DNA from: Comamonas sp. SCN 67-35 | GTDB lineage: Bacteria > Pseudomonadota > Gammaproteobacteria > Burkholderiales > Burkholderiaceae_C | Length of the DNA: 57,127 nt | Reading direction: 5' to 3' | Assembly: GCA_001725255.1 (NCBI GenBank) | Contig: MEFV01000019.1 | Location: 1 to 57,127, forward strand | In this document: one piece after another, positions 1 to 9,163 of the stretch | How the letters are laid out: each line of letters starts with the position of its first letter | Numbering within the stretch: the first letter of the stretch is position 1 | The notes under the pieces: generated by a model | The model's input: the letters and a program-made list of their open reading frames with translations, nothing else | What the model was told of the DNA's origin: nothing | The model's database searches: none | Program-made: the position numbers and the translations under genes

Positions 1-233
1 GCTCGCCCATGCAGGCACCCAAATGAGTGCCCCATCCAAACGCCCACGCTTATCGGCTGTAGCTTGTTAACGAACCTGCTCCCCCTTGCCACCCCAAAAA
101 TCCACTCCCATGGACCCCGGAGAAACAAAAGGCGCTGCGATCAGCGAAGCCCTGCATTGTATACCCAATTTCGGGACCAAAGCAAGAAAAGAGGAAAAAG
201 ATCAGGAGGAAGGCCTGCCCGGATAATTTGCCG

Positions 234-2121
234 ATGGCACTGATGACGATGATGGATGGGCAGCTGGCCTTCGGGCACTGGCCTTTGCTGGACAAGGCAA
301 GCTTCGCGCTGGAGGCCGGCGAGCGCGTGGGCCTGATCGGGCGCAATGGCGCGGGCAAGTCCTCGCTGCTCAAGGTGCTGGCCCGGTTGGCGACGCTGGA
401 CGATGGGAGCTTGTCGGTGCAGCAGGGCACGCGCGTGGCTTATGTGGCGCAAGAGCCGACGCTGCAGCCAGCGCAGACGGTTTTCGAGTGCGTCTCCCTC
501 GGGCTGGCGCAAGCCAAGTCGCTGCGCGAGCGTTACACCCAGATAAGCGACACGGCCGAACTGGCCAGCCTGCAGGCACAGATCGAGGCACACGACGCCT
601 GGAACTGGGAGCAGCGCGTGCAGGAGGCTCTTCAGCGTCTGCATCTGGCGGGCACGGCCCTGGTGGGCGAGCTTTCCGGCGGCATGCAGAAACGCGTAGC
701 CCTGGCGCAGGCGCTGGTGGCGCGCCCCAACGTGCTGCTGCTCGATGAGCCGACCAATCATCTGGATCTGGAAGCGATCGAGTGGTTGGAAGAATTGTTG
801 CTGGGCTTCGCGGGCAGCGTGGTGACGATCACGCACGACCGCAGCTTTCTGGATCGCGTTGCCACACGCATCGTGGAACTCGACCGGGGCAGGCTCGCTT
901 CCTACCCGGGCAATTTTTCCCAATATCAGCGCCAAAAGGCCGAACAGCTCGCCCAGGAAGAAACGCTCAATGCGCGGGCCGACAAACTGCTGGCCCAGGA
1001 AGAGGTGTGGATACGCAAGGGGGTGGAGGCGCGGCGCACGCGCAGCCAGAGCCGCATCACCCGCCTGCATGAATTGCGCCGGCAGCATGCCGAGCGCCGC
1101 ACGGCGCTGGGACGCGTGAAGATGGGGGTGGACGCGGGCCGCGCGCTCGCCTACCAGGGCAAGATCGTCGCGCAGCTGGAGAACGTGCGCAAAACTTTTG
1201 GCGACAAGGTGGTGGTGGCGGGCTTGACGGCGACGGTGCTGCGCGGCGACAAGGTGGGCCTGATCGGCCCCAACGGCGCGGGCAAGACCACGCTACTGAA
1301 GCTGATGCTGGGGCAATTGCAGGCAGACAGCGGGCAGGTACGGCTGGGGGCGAACCTGCAGATCGCCTACTTCGACCAGATGCGCGCGCAGCTCGACCTG
1401 GACGCGACGGTGGAAGACTTCATCAGCCCGGGCAGCGAGTGGATCGAGATCGGCCAGGAGCGCAAGCACGTGCGCAGCTACCTGAGCGATTTCCTGTTCT
1501 CGCCCGCCAGGGCGCACTCGCCGGTGCGCTCGCTCTCGGGCGGCGAGCGCAACCGGCTGCTGCTGGCGCGCCTGTTCGCGCGCCCCGCCAGCGTGCTGGT
1601 GCTCGACGAGCCGACGAACGATCTGGACATCGACACGCTGGAGCTGCTCGAAGAGCTGCTGCAAAACTATGACGGCACGGTGTTCCTCGTGAGCCACGAT
1701 CGGCGCTTCGTGGACAACGTGGTGACGAGCATCATCGCCAGCGAGGGCGAGGGGCGGTGGCGCGAATACGAAGGGGACGTGCAGGACTGGCTCACACAGT
1801 CGCGGCGCGGCCGCGAGCTGGCCCAGGCCCAGGCCGTCCCGGACATGGATCCAGGCAAAAACACGCCCAAACGTACGGCTGAAAAACGCGAAGAGCTGCA
1901 AAAAAAAGAAGTTGAGCTACAAGGAGCAGCGCGAACTGGAGCAACTGCCGGAGCAGATCGAAGCGCTTGAAGCGGAGCAGCGGACCTTGCGCGCGGAACT
2001 GGCCGACGGCACGCTCTACGCGCGCGACCACGAGCGCGCCGCCCTGCTCTCGCGCCGCGATGGCGAGATCGAGGAGCTGCTGATGCAGGCGCTGGAGCGC
2101 TGGGAAGCGCTCTCGGCCTGA
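234..2121 (+). CDS. uup: ABC-F family ATPase Uup-like, frameshifted near the C-terminus
   Basis: Cytoplasmic ABC-F protein with two ATP-binding cassettes and no membrane domain; the family acts on ribosomes or, for Uup, on DNA/ribosome-associated processes. Cassette 1 has Walker A GRNGAGKSS, signature LSGGMQKR and Walker B LLLDEPTNHLD. Cassette 2 has GPNGAGKTT, LSGGERNR and VLDEPTNDLD. The main frame runs to a stop at 1970, but the Uup C-terminal coiled coil (KKLSYKEQRELEQLP...) continues in the next frame to 2121. The frames meet at eight A residues (1900-1907); removing one A restores a continuous protein. ATG at 234 gives MALMTMMDGQLAFG, matching the family start; TTG at 228 is possible and lies closer to the AGGAGGA at about 204-210. 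The frameshift could be real, slippage-corrected, or a homopolymer sequencing error. Confidence 0.85.
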
Positions 2122-2144
2122 CCATCTCCGCCTGGGCCGCCCTG

Positions 2145-2993
2145 CTACCGGAACACCACGGTCTTGTGGCCGTTGAGCAGCACGCGGTGCTCACTGTGCC
2201 ACTTGACGGCGCGGGCCAGCACCTGGCTTTCGGTGTCACGTCCGCGGGCGGTGAGGTCTTCCACGGTGTCGGTGTGGTCCACACGGGCGACGTCCTGCTC
2301 GATGATGGGGCCCTCGTCCAGGTCGGCCGTGACGTAGTGCGCCGTGGCGCCGATCAACTTCACGCCGCGCTGGTGCGCCTGGTAGTAGGGCTTGGCACCC
2401 TTGAAGCTGGGCAGGAAGCTGTGATGGATGTTGATCGCGCGCCCGGCGAGCCTTCCGCACATCTCGTTGGAGAGAATCTGCATGTAGCGCGCCAGCACCA
2501 CGAGCTCGGCCCCCTCGGATTCGATGATGTCGAACTGACGCTGCTCCACCTGCGCCTTGGTGGCCGCCGTCACCGGCAGATGGTGAAACGGGATGTCGTA
2601 GCTGGCGGCCAGCTGGTAAAAATCACGATGGTTGCTGATGATGGCGGCCACCTCGATGGGCAGCAGAGCGCTTCTGACACGGAACAGCAGGTCGTTGAGG
2701 CAATGTCCCTGCTGGCTCACGAAGATCACGGTCTTCATGGGGCGCGCCCGGTCGTGCAGGCCCCAGCGCATGGCGTAGGGCTCGGCGAAGGTGGTGAGAC
2801 GCGAGGCGAGCGTGGCGTGATCGAAGCGCTCGCAGGCAAACTGCACGCGCATGAAGAACAGGCCCGTGGCCGGGTCGTTGTATTGCGCCGCTTCTTCGAT
2901 GTTGCCGCCGTGCTCCAGCAGAAAGCCCGAGACGGCATGCACCAGCCCGAGCCGATCCGGACAGGAAAGGGTTAACACATAGGTGGAATTCAT
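2145..2993 (-). CDS. purU: Formyltetrahydrofolate deformylase PurU
   Basis: Hydrolyses 10-formyl-THF to THF and formate, supplying formate for PurT and balancing one-carbon pools. The 282-residue protein has an N-terminal ACT domain (about 1-80, beginning MNSTYVLTLSCPDRLG) and a C-terminal formyl-hydrolase domain with the catalytic stretch AINIHHSFLPSFKGAKPY and the Asp in DLDEGPIIEQD. Length matches the family (280-290). ATG at 2993 is preferred over an upstream in-frame TTG at 3020 because it begins directly with the ACT-domain strand. It converges with the uup gene, their ends being about 23 bp apart. Confidence 0.93.
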   Translation of the reverse strand: MNSTYVLTLSCPDRLGLVHAVSGFLLEHGGNIEEAAQYNDPATGLFFMRVQFACERFDHATLASRLTTFAEPYAMRWGLHDRARPMKTVIFVSQQGHCLNDLLFRVRSALLPIEVAAIISNHRDFYQLAASYDIPFHHLPVTAATKAQVEQRQFDIIESEGAELVVLARYMQILSNEMCGRLAGRAINIHHSFLPSFKGAKPYYQAHQRGVKLIGATAHYVTADLDEGPIIEQDVARVDHTDTVEDLTARGRDTESQVLARAVKWHSEHRVLLNGHKTVVFR

Positions 2994-3058
2994 GGCCCCG
3001 ATTGTCGCAGCAGGCCGCAAGCCGCCCAGAGTCTGTCACGTGATATATCAATTACTTT

Positions 3059-3111
3059 GATAGCTGGAAGCGCTTCCCTACTCTGGCTTTGAGCCACTTT
3101 TCATTCAAATC
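3059..3111 (+). repeat. Dispersed repeat, copy A
   Basis: Begins GATAGCT, contains AGCGCTT and ends GCCACTTTTCATTCAAAT. It fills the gap between purU and the binding-protein gene and overlaps the stop codon of the latter (TGA, complement of 3110-3112). It aligns with copies at 8702-8755, 16865-16920 and 18794-18847 when all are read from the GATAGCT end. Confidence 0.7.
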
Positions 3112-4657
3112 ACTCCCACCACATCGCGCCCAGGTCGTGCGCGACGATGGGGTAATTCACCCACGTGCCGCGCAAGCCCTTGCGCACCACGGTGCCCACC
3201 TGCGGCGTGTAGACCCAGGCGTTGACCGCATCATGGGTGAGGTGGCGCTGAATGCGTGCGAACAGCTGCTGACGCTGGCGTGCGTTGCTTGCCTGGGCGT
3301 GGCGCGCCGCCAGTTCGCGAAACGCGCTGCTGTCGTAGTGAAAGTAGTACTCCGGGTCGGTATAGATCAGGTAATCCATCGGCTCGATGTGGTTGATGAA
3401 GGTCGTGTCGAAATCGCCCTTGAACGGCCCGGCCAGCCACTCCTTCCAGGACATCGGGACGGGTTCGAGCGTGATGCCGACCTCGGCCAGGTATTGCACC
3501 AGCAGGGGCGCCCCGGTGATGGCGTAGGGTGTCGATGGCAGCGCGCAGCGCAGGTGCAGCGGCGCACGCACACCCGCTTCGGCCAGCAGTGCCCGCGCGC
3601 GCTCCGGGCTGTAGGGGTAGAAGCTCTCGAGATGCAGATAGCCTGCATCGGTCGGCGCGAAGTGACTGCCTATGGGATAGCCGCGGCCATCGAATCCGCG
3701 CCGGATGAAGGCTTCGCGATCAATCGCATGGGTGATTGCGCGGCGCACCCGCACGTCATCGAGCGGCGCGCGCCGGTTGTTCAGCGCCAGCATGGCCTTG
3801 CCGCTGGACGCGCCGACCAGCACCTGGAAATCGGCATTGCCGCGAAACCGCTGCACGATGGGCGTGGCGAACTGGAACAGCAGATCGACCTCGCCCGAGT
3901 CGAGCGCCGCCGCCTGCTCGTCGGGCTCGATGATGAAACGGAAGGTGCCGCTGTCCATCCTGGGTTTGCGGCCCCAGTAGGCATCGGCGCGCACGAGACG
4001 CAGGCTGTGGCCCTTGCGCCAGTCGGCGAGCCGGTACGGACCGGTTCCCACGGGCTGCGTGGCGGCCTGGCCGGCACTCTGGGGGTGCAGGATGACGGCG
4101 GTGTTCTCCCCCAGACGAAACAGGAACTGGGCATCCGCATGATGCAAGGCGAGATGCAGGCGATGCGGGCCATCCGCCTGGATGCCCGCGATATTGGAAA
4201 ACAGCGCCTTGCGCGCCTTGTTGGTCGACGTGGGGGCCGCCGAGCGCTCGAAACTGAAGCGCACGGCGTCGGCAGTGAAGGGCGCGCCGTCGTGAAAGCG
4301 CACTCCCCGGCGCAGATCGAAGCTGTAGCGCAGGCCATCCGGGCTCACGTTCCAGCGTTCGGCCAGCAGCGGTGAGACGCTGCCGTTTTCCTCTATCCGG
4401 GTGAGTCCCTCCAGAATGTTGTAGTGCACCACCCCGCCGACCGCGGCCAGCGCATCCACGGTCGGGTCGAGACTGGAGGGCTCCTGCGTGGTGCTGAGCG
4501 TGACGCTGGACGGACGGCTGGCCGCGAGCGCGGACGGCAGTGCCCCGGCCCACGAGGCGGCACCCGCGGCCAGCAGCCGGGTCAGCCACCCCCGGCGGTG
4601 CCAATGAGCCGGCGGTTGCGCCCGGCCGGTTGAATTTTCTGGGTACAAGACCGTCAT
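3110..4657 (-). CDS. ABC transporter substrate-binding protein, peptide/nickel (SBP_bac_5) type, Tat signal
   Basis: Periplasmic solute-binding protein of the DppA/OppA family, 515 residues. The N-terminus has an apparent twin-arginine signal, HRRGWLTRLLAAGAA (RR at 21-22), followed by a hydrophobic run and a likely cleavage after ALA at about residue 46. The mature protein shows the family signatures EPSSLDPTVDA, the NILEGLTRIEENGSVSPLLAERW region and FHDGAPFTADAVRFSFER. No permease or ATPase gene is adjacent, so it is either an orphan receptor or serves a transporter encoded elsewhere. The ligand (peptide, nickel, opine) cannot be read from the sequence. It is divergent from the diguanylate cyclase gene. 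Confidence 0.88.
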   Translation of the reverse strand: MTVLYPENSTGRAQPPAHWHRRGWLTRLLAAGAASWAGALPSALAASRPSSVTLSTTQEPSSLDPTVDALAAVGGVVHYNILEGLTRIEENGSVSPLLAERWNVSPDGLRYSFDLRRGVRFHDGAPFTADAVRFSFERSAAPTSTNKARKALFSNIAGIQADGPHRLHLALHHADAQFLFRLGENTAVILHPQSAGQAATQPVGTGPYRLADWRKGHSLRLVRADAYWGRKPRMDSGTFRFIIEPDEQAAALDSGEVDLLFQFATPIVQRFRGNADFQVLVGASSGKAMLALNNRRAPLDDVRVRRAITHAIDREAFIRRGFDGRGYPIGSHFAPTDAGYLHLESFYPYSPERARALLAEAGVRAPLHLRCALPSTPYAITGAPLLVQYLAEVGITLEPVPMSWKEWLAGPFKGDFDTTFINHIEPMDYLIYTDPEYYFHYDSSAFRELAARHAQASNARQRQQLFARIQRHLTHDAVNAWVYTPQVGTVVRKGLRGTWVNYPIVAHDLGAMWWE

Positions 4658-4735
4658 CGGAGAAACCCTGCGCTATGAACTGGTGACTGGCCACGGCCAC
4701 TGAGGCGCGTACCCACGTACGCATCACGAGGCGAC

Positions 4736-6796
4736 ATGGTACGCTGCGCGCCAGCTCTTGAGAAACATCCAGAAACACGCATGCGCTGGCAGATACTTCT
4801 GCACAAGGTAAAACGACACGCGACGTTGGGCTGGGCGCTGCTTCTGATCGCCGCATTTGCCCTCATGGCGTGGGCACTGTCGAGCACCTATGCCGCCCGC
4901 GAGGCGCGCTTTCGCCATCAGGTCGAAGTCGGCTTGAACGCGGTCAACCAGCTGCAGATCGGCGCCATCGCCGCGTGGCGCGCGCACGAGATGGCCGAAG
5001 CCGAAATGCTCAGCGACGACGATGTTCTGGCCACGGCCGTCGCGCAGTGGCTTCAGCAGCGCGACAGCGCCCACGAAGCCCCGTTGCGCACGCGGCTGCG
5101 CTCCCTGGTGGAGCGGTTGCAGTACAGCAGTGCCTACCTGGTCGATACCCAGGGTCGGCTGCTGCTGGATGCGCAGGGCCCCACCGACGGCCAGCTGCCG
5201 GCCACGGAATCGATCGCCCTGAGGCAGGCCTTCGTCCAGGCGGGGCCGGCCATCGTCGGTTTGCGCCAGGGCGACGGGTTCGACTCCACCTTCTTCAGCA
5301 TGCTGGCACCCCTCTTCGACGCCCACGGCGAAGCGGTTGCGGCCATCTGGCTCGTGATGGACGCGGGCACGACGCTCTACCCGCTGCTGCAGGGCTGGCC
5401 CACCACCAGCCACAGCGGGGAATCGCTGCTGCTGCAGCAGGACGAGAAGGGACTGCTGTACGCAAGCCCCATGCGCCAGTGGACAGACGCACCCCTGACG
5501 CGCCGCATGGGCACAAGCCCCTCCAGGGACACCATCGCCGACCAGTTGATGCATGGTGTGCGCGGCGTGTTCTACGCCCGCGACGACCAGCATCATTCGG
5601 TCGTCGCCACGGCAGGGATCGTGCCCGACAGCCACTGGCTCGTGGTCTCCAAGATGGACACGGCCGAAGCCTTCGCCGAGGTGCAGCAGCGCAACTGGCA
5701 GGTCCTGGCGCTGGCCGCGAGCCTGGCGCTGATGCTTTCGGGCAGCCTGGTGCTGCTGTGGCTGCGCCATGCCTGGCAGCGCGAGCGCATGCTCAAGCGT
5801 GATCTGCAGGAGCACATGCTGTGGCTGGATGCGGCGCAAAAGGCCGCGTTCATTGGCTATTACGCCTATGACATCCAGAGCCAGACCTACCGCGGCTCGG
5901 CCATGGCATTCGAGATCTTCGGCCTCCAACCCGCCCCCAGCGCCACGCGCGAGCAGTGGTTCGCCGCGGTCGACCCGCGTGATCGCGACCGTGTCTGGGA
6001 GGAAAATCGCCAGACCATCCAGGAGCACAAGCCCCTGCGCATGCAGCATCGCATCACACGCCAGAACGACGGCCAGTTGCGCTGGATCGAAGTGCTGGGG
6101 GACCACGCCGAGGATGCCGAAGCGCACCAGCGGCGCATCGTCGGCACGATCCAGGACATCACCGAGCGCAAGCACACCGAGGAAGCGCTGGAGCGCTACC
6201 GTTCGGCGCTGGAGACGCAGGTGCGCATCGACCCGCTGACCCAGGTCGCCAACCGGCTGGCGCTGGACGAAGCGCTGAGCCAGGAATGGGAGCGCGCCGA
6301 GCGCAGCCGCGCGCCGCTGGCCCTGTTGATGATCGACATCGATCTGTTCAAGGCCTACAACGACCACCATGGCCACCAGCAGGGCGACGAATGCCTGCGC
6401 CACGTCGCGCTGACGCTGTCCTCGGCCACGGGCCGCGCGGGGGACATGGTGGCGCGCTACGGCGGAGAAGAATTCGCCGTGCTGCTGCCCGGCGCCACCG
6501 AGGAACAGGCGCAGGCAGTGGGAGAGCGCCTGCGCCTCGCTGTGCGCGAACTCCAGATGAAACACAGCCAGGGCGTCGGTGGCGGCGTGGTTACCATCAG
6601 CGTCGGCGCGGCCAGCGTGCTGCCCCATGCCATCGCGGAGGAAGACAGCAGCTCGGCCCAGCCGCTGCAACTGGCTGCGGAGCTCATCCGCCAGGCCGAC
6701 GCCGCCCTGTATGCGGCCAAGCAGCGCGGACGCGACCAGGTGCAGACATGGAACGCACAGACGGAGCGCTTCGCCACCTTGAACCGGAAGACCTGA
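4736..6796 (+). CDS. Membrane diguanylate cyclase with periplasmic sensor, PAS and GGDEF domains
   Basis: Makes cyclic di-GMP from two GTP. Order of domains: transmembrane helix (about 31-50), periplasmic sensor of about 280 residues (Cache-like by length and position), second helix (about 325-347), PAS domain with PAC (about 365-480, ending IVGTIQDITERK) and GGDEF domain (about 490-680). The active site is GGEEF at 576-580. An RxxD inhibitory site (RAGD, 567-570) lies exactly five residues upstream, so product inhibition is expected. ATG at 4736 is used; ATG at 4781 (MRWQILLHKVKRH) would give a more usual short cytoplasmic leader and is an equally good start. The HAD gene follows 4 bp after the stop, suggesting co-transcription. 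Confidence 0.92.
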   Translation: MVRCAPALEKHPETRMRWQILLHKVKRHATLGWALLLIAAFALMAWALSSTYAAREARFRHQVEVGLNAVNQLQIGAIAAWRAHEMAEAEMLSDDDVLATAVAQWLQQRDSAHEAPLRTRLRSLVERLQYSSAYLVDTQGRLLLDAQGPTDGQLPATESIALRQAFVQAGPAIVGLRQGDGFDSTFFSMLAPLFDAHGEAVAAIWLVMDAGTTLYPLLQGWPTTSHSGESLLLQQDEKGLLYASPMRQWTDAPLTRRMGTSPSRDTIADQLMHGVRGVFYARDDQHHSVVATAGIVPDSHWLVVSKMDTAEAFAEVQQRNWQVLALAASLALMLSGSLVLLWLRHAWQRERMLKRDLQEHMLWLDAAQKAAFIGYYAYDIQSQTYRGSAMAFEIFGLQPAPSATREQWFAAVDPRDRDRVWEENRQTIQEHKPLRMQHRITRQNDGQLRWIEVLGDHAEDAEAHQRRIVGTIQDITERKHTEEALERYRSALETQVRIDPLTQVANRLALDEALSQEWERAERSRAPLALLMIDIDLFKAYNDHHGHQQGDECLRHVALTLSSATGRAGDMVARYGGEEFAVLLPGATEEQAQAVGERLRLAVRELQMKHSQGVGGGVVTISVGAASVLPHAIAEEDSSSAQPLQLAAELIRQADAALYAAKQRGRDQVQTWNAQTERFATLNRKT

Positions 6797-6800
6797 ATTC

Positions 6801-7499
6801 ATGACCGAGACCTTCGATGCCGTGCTGTTCGACTGCGATGGCGTGCTGGTGGACAGCGAGGCCATCACCAACGGCGTGCTGTGCGAGATGCTCAATGAAT
6901 CCGGCTGGGCGCTGTCACCCGCGCAGTGCCTGCGGATCTTCATCGGCAAGGCGGTGCGCAGTGAAGCGCGGCGCATCGAGCAGGAAACGGGCCGCCCCCT
7001 GACCGACGAATGGATGACGGCTTTCTATGCGCGGCGCAACGCACGCCTGGCCGCCGAGCTGCAACCCATCTCGGGCGCCGTGGACACGGTCAGGGCAATC
7101 CACGCGCTGCTGGGCGGACGCATCGCCTGCGCCTCGGGCGCCGACCGCGCCAAGGTGGAAATGCAGCTGGCACAGGTCGGCATGAAGCCCTACTTCGGGC
7201 CGCACGTCTTCAGTGGCCACGACCTGCCGCGCAGCAAGCCCGCCCCCGATGTGTACCTGGCCGCCGCGGCCAGCCTGGGCGTGGCGCCCGGGCGCTGCCT
7301 CGTCGTGGAAGACACGACGGTGGGCGTGCGCGCCGGCGTGGATGCAGGCGCCACCGTGGTCGGCTACTGTCCGGGCGAAGGCGCCGTGAACACGGCCCGC
7401 CAGCTGCGCGAGGCGGGGGTGGTGCACATCCTCAGCCACATGTCGCAACTGCCCGGCTGGCTCGCGGGCCGGCGGGCGGCCCCGTTCACGGCCGGATGA
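6801..7499 (+). CDS. HAD-IA family phosphatase (phosphoglycolate phosphatase/beta-phosphoglucomutase-like)
   Basis: 232-residue HAD hydrolase with all four motifs: I, LFDCDGVLVDSE (nucleophile Asp and acid/base Asp); II, Ser in CASGADRAKVE; III, Lys in SKPAPDVYL; IV, VVEDTTVGVRAG. A helical C1 cap lies between motifs I and II. The physiological substrate is not evident; family members dephosphorylate sugar phosphates or phosphoglycolate. The start is four bases after the stop of the diguanylate cyclase gene. Its last 14 bases overlap the 3' end of the convergent TauE-like gene. Confidence 0.9.
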   Translation: MTETFDAVLFDCDGVLVDSEAITNGVLCEMLNESGWALSPAQCLRIFIGKAVRSEARRIEQETGRPLTDEWMTAFYARRNARLAAELQPISGAVDTVRAIHALLGGRIACASGADRAKVEMQLAQVGMKPYFGPHVFSGHDLPRSKPAPDVYLAAAASLGVAPGRCLVVEDTTVGVRAGVDAGATVVGYCPGEGAVNTARQLREAGVVHILSHMSQLPGWLAGRRAAPFTAG

Positions 7500-8241
7500 A
7501 GAACAGCACCGTCATCACCAGGCCGATGAGCACAATGCTCCAGCGCAGCACGGCGGGCGGGAGCTTTCTCGCGCCGCGCGCGCCCAGGTAGCCGCCCAGC
7601 GTGGCGGCGACCATCATGATGAGCGCCTCCTTCCACTGCACGATGCCGCCGGCCGCGTAGATGGCCACGGCAATGGCCGTGAGCAGCGTCGAGACCAGGT
7701 TCTTGATCGCGTTCATCGCGTTCAGGCGCGTCTGCCCCAGCAGGCCGAAGAGCGCCAGCATGAGAATGCCCATGCCGCCGTTGAAATAGCCGCCATAGCC
7801 CGCCACCAGCAACAGCCCGGTGACGGCCTTGAGCCGCGACGCCCGGGCACCTTGCGCGCGATGACTGTCGGCCCAGCGGCGCAGTTGCGGGCCGAACGCA
7901 AACATCGCCGTGGCCAGCAGCAGCAGCCAGGGGATGAGGCGGTTGAAGGCGGCGTTGGAGGTGACCAGCAGCAGCGCCGCGCCCAGCACCCCGCCGACGA
8001 GCGACAGCCCCACCACCAGCGGCATCGACAGCCCCGGCGCCGGCTCCATGTCCTCGCGCGAGCCGAAGATGCTGGCCACATAGCCTGGCAGCAGCGCCAC
8101 CGTGCCCGTGGCGTTGGCCGTCACCGGGGGCACGCCCACGGCAATCAGCGCGGGCAGCGTGAGAAAGCTGCCGCCCCCGGCCACGGCATTGAGCGTGCCG
8201 GCGAAGAAGGCCGCCACCAGCAGCAGGGCGATATCGAGCAT
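7486..8241 (-). CDS. TauE/SafE family membrane permease
   Basis: Polytopic inner-membrane protein of the sulfite-exporter TauE/SafE family, 251 residues with about eight hydrophobic segments. The N-terminal half carries the family's glycine-rich stretch NAVAGGGSFLTLPAL and ATGTVALLPGY. Family members are linked to export of sulfite or other organosulfur anions, but the substrate here cannot be inferred. ATG at 8241 is used; a TTG lies one codon upstream. The start is 6 bp from the stop of ybeY, so it is probably the last gene of the phoH-panD-ybeY transcription unit. Confidence 0.88.
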   Translation of the reverse strand: MLDIALLLVAAFFAGTLNAVAGGGSFLTLPALIAVGVPPVTANATGTVALLPGYVASIFGSREDMEPAPGLSMPLVVGLSLVGGVLGAALLLVTSNAAFNRLIPWLLLLATAMFAFGPQLRRWADSHRAQGARASRLKAVTGLLLVAGYGGYFNGGMGILMLALFGLLGQTRLNAMNAIKNLVSTLLTAIAVAIYAAGGIVQWKEALIMMVAATLGGYLGARGARKLPPAVLRWSIVLIGLVMTVLFFIRP

Positions 8242-8247
8242 CAATCC

Positions 8248-8700
8248 TTACGCCGCATAGGGATCGGCGAAACCCAGGCCGCGCAGGATGGCCGTTTCGC
8301 GCGCCTCCATTTCGCGCGCGTCCTGTTCGCTGGTTTCGTGGTCCCACCCTTGCGCATGCAGCGCGCCGTGCACCAGCAGGTGGGCGTAGTGCTCCTCCAG
8401 CGTCTTGTTCTGCTCGCGCGCCTCGCGCTCGACCACGGGCGCGCACAGCACCAGGTCGGCCAGCACCATGGGCTGCTGCGCGTAGTCGAAGGTGAGCACG
8501 TTGGTCGCGTAGTCCTTGTGCCGATAGCCGGCGTTGAGCGCGCGCCCCTCGTCCTCGCCCACGATGCGCACGGTGATTTCAGCGTCCGCGTCCAGCGCGT
8601 GTCGGATCCAGCGCGCCACCCGGTGCCGGGGCAGCAGGGCGCGGTGCTGCGCGGCGTCGCGCGCGAACTGCAGCGAGAGCGTGAGGTGCTTCAGGGACAT
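8248..8700 (-). CDS. ybeY: Endoribonuclease YbeY (16S rRNA 3' end maturation)
   Basis: Zinc metalloendoribonuclease needed for 16S rRNA processing and ribosome quality control. The 150-residue protein carries the metal-binding signature [11 protein letters not shown] (three His), with the upstream [14 protein letters not shown] region typical of the family. ATG at 8700 (MSLKHL) is preferred to a TTG two codons upstream, which lies inside a dispersed repeat. In most proteobacteria ybeY directly follows phoH/ybeZ; here panD and a repeat copy separate them. Confidence 0.95.
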   Translation of the reverse strand: MSLKHLTLSLQFARDAAQHRALLPRHRVARWIRHALDADAEITVRIVGEDEGRALNAGYRHKDYATNVLTFDYAQQPMVLADLVLCAPVVEREAREQNKTLEEHYAHLLVHGALHAQGWDHETSEQDAREMEARETAILRGLGFADPYAA

Positions 8701-8701
8701 C

Positions 8702-8755
8702 TTCAAGCCAAATTGGCCTCAAACGCTTATACGGCAAGCGCTTGCAGCTATCAAA
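8702..8755 (-). repeat. Dispersed repeat, copy B
   Basis: Read on the minus strand it begins TTGATAGCTGCAAGCGCTTG and ends GAGGCCAATTTGGCTTGAAG. It lies between the panD stop and the ybeY ATG, so it forms almost the whole intercistronic spacer. It aligns with copies A, C and D. Confidence 0.75.
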
Positions 8756-8759
8756 TCGA

Positions 8760-9140
8760 TTAGAGCATCTGCGTGGGTACGCGGTGCGTGAGCGAGACTT
8801 GCCGGTTCTTTTCGTCGACGAACACCAGGCGTGGCTGGTGCGTGGCGAGTTCTTCCTCGCTCACCTGCGCGAACGCGGCGATGATGAGCAGGTCGCCCAC
8901 GCAGGCGCGGCGCGCGGCCGAGCCGTTGACGGAGACCATGCCGCTGCCGCGCTGGCCCTTGATGGCGTAGGTGACGAAGCGCTGGCCGCTGTCCACGTTC
9001 CAGATGTGCACCTGTTCGTTCTCGACGATGCCCGCCGCATCGAGCAGGTCTTCGTCGATGGCGCAGGAGCCCTCGTAGTGCAGGTCGCAGTGCGTCGCGC
9101 GCACGCGGTGGATCTTGGATTTGAGCAGGGTACGGATCAT
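8760..9140 (-). CDS. panD: Aspartate 1-decarboxylase precursor PanD
   Basis: Pyruvoyl-dependent enzyme converting L-aspartate to beta-alanine for pantothenate and coenzyme A. The 126-residue proenzyme has the self-cleavage site YEGSCAID with Gly24-Ser25 at the canonical position; Ser25 becomes the pyruvoyl group. [16 protein letters not shown] at the N-terminus and NGSAAR downstream are family signatures. It sits between phoH and ybeY on the same strand, 23 bp from the phoH stop, probably in one operon. Confidence 0.96.
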   Translation of the reverse strand: MIRTLLKSKIHRVRATHCDLHYEGSCAIDEDLLDAAGIVENEQVHIWNVDSGQRFVTYAIKGQRGSGMVSVNGSAARRACVGDLLIIAAFAQVSEEELATHQPRLVFVDEKNRQVSLTHRVPTQML

Positions 9141-9163
9141 GGGGTACGAAAAAAGAAGGGAAC

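Noticed and set aside
4724..6976. 750-codon open frame opposite the diguanylate cyclase
   Set aside because: Antisense shadow; the + strand has full PAS and GGDEF domains.
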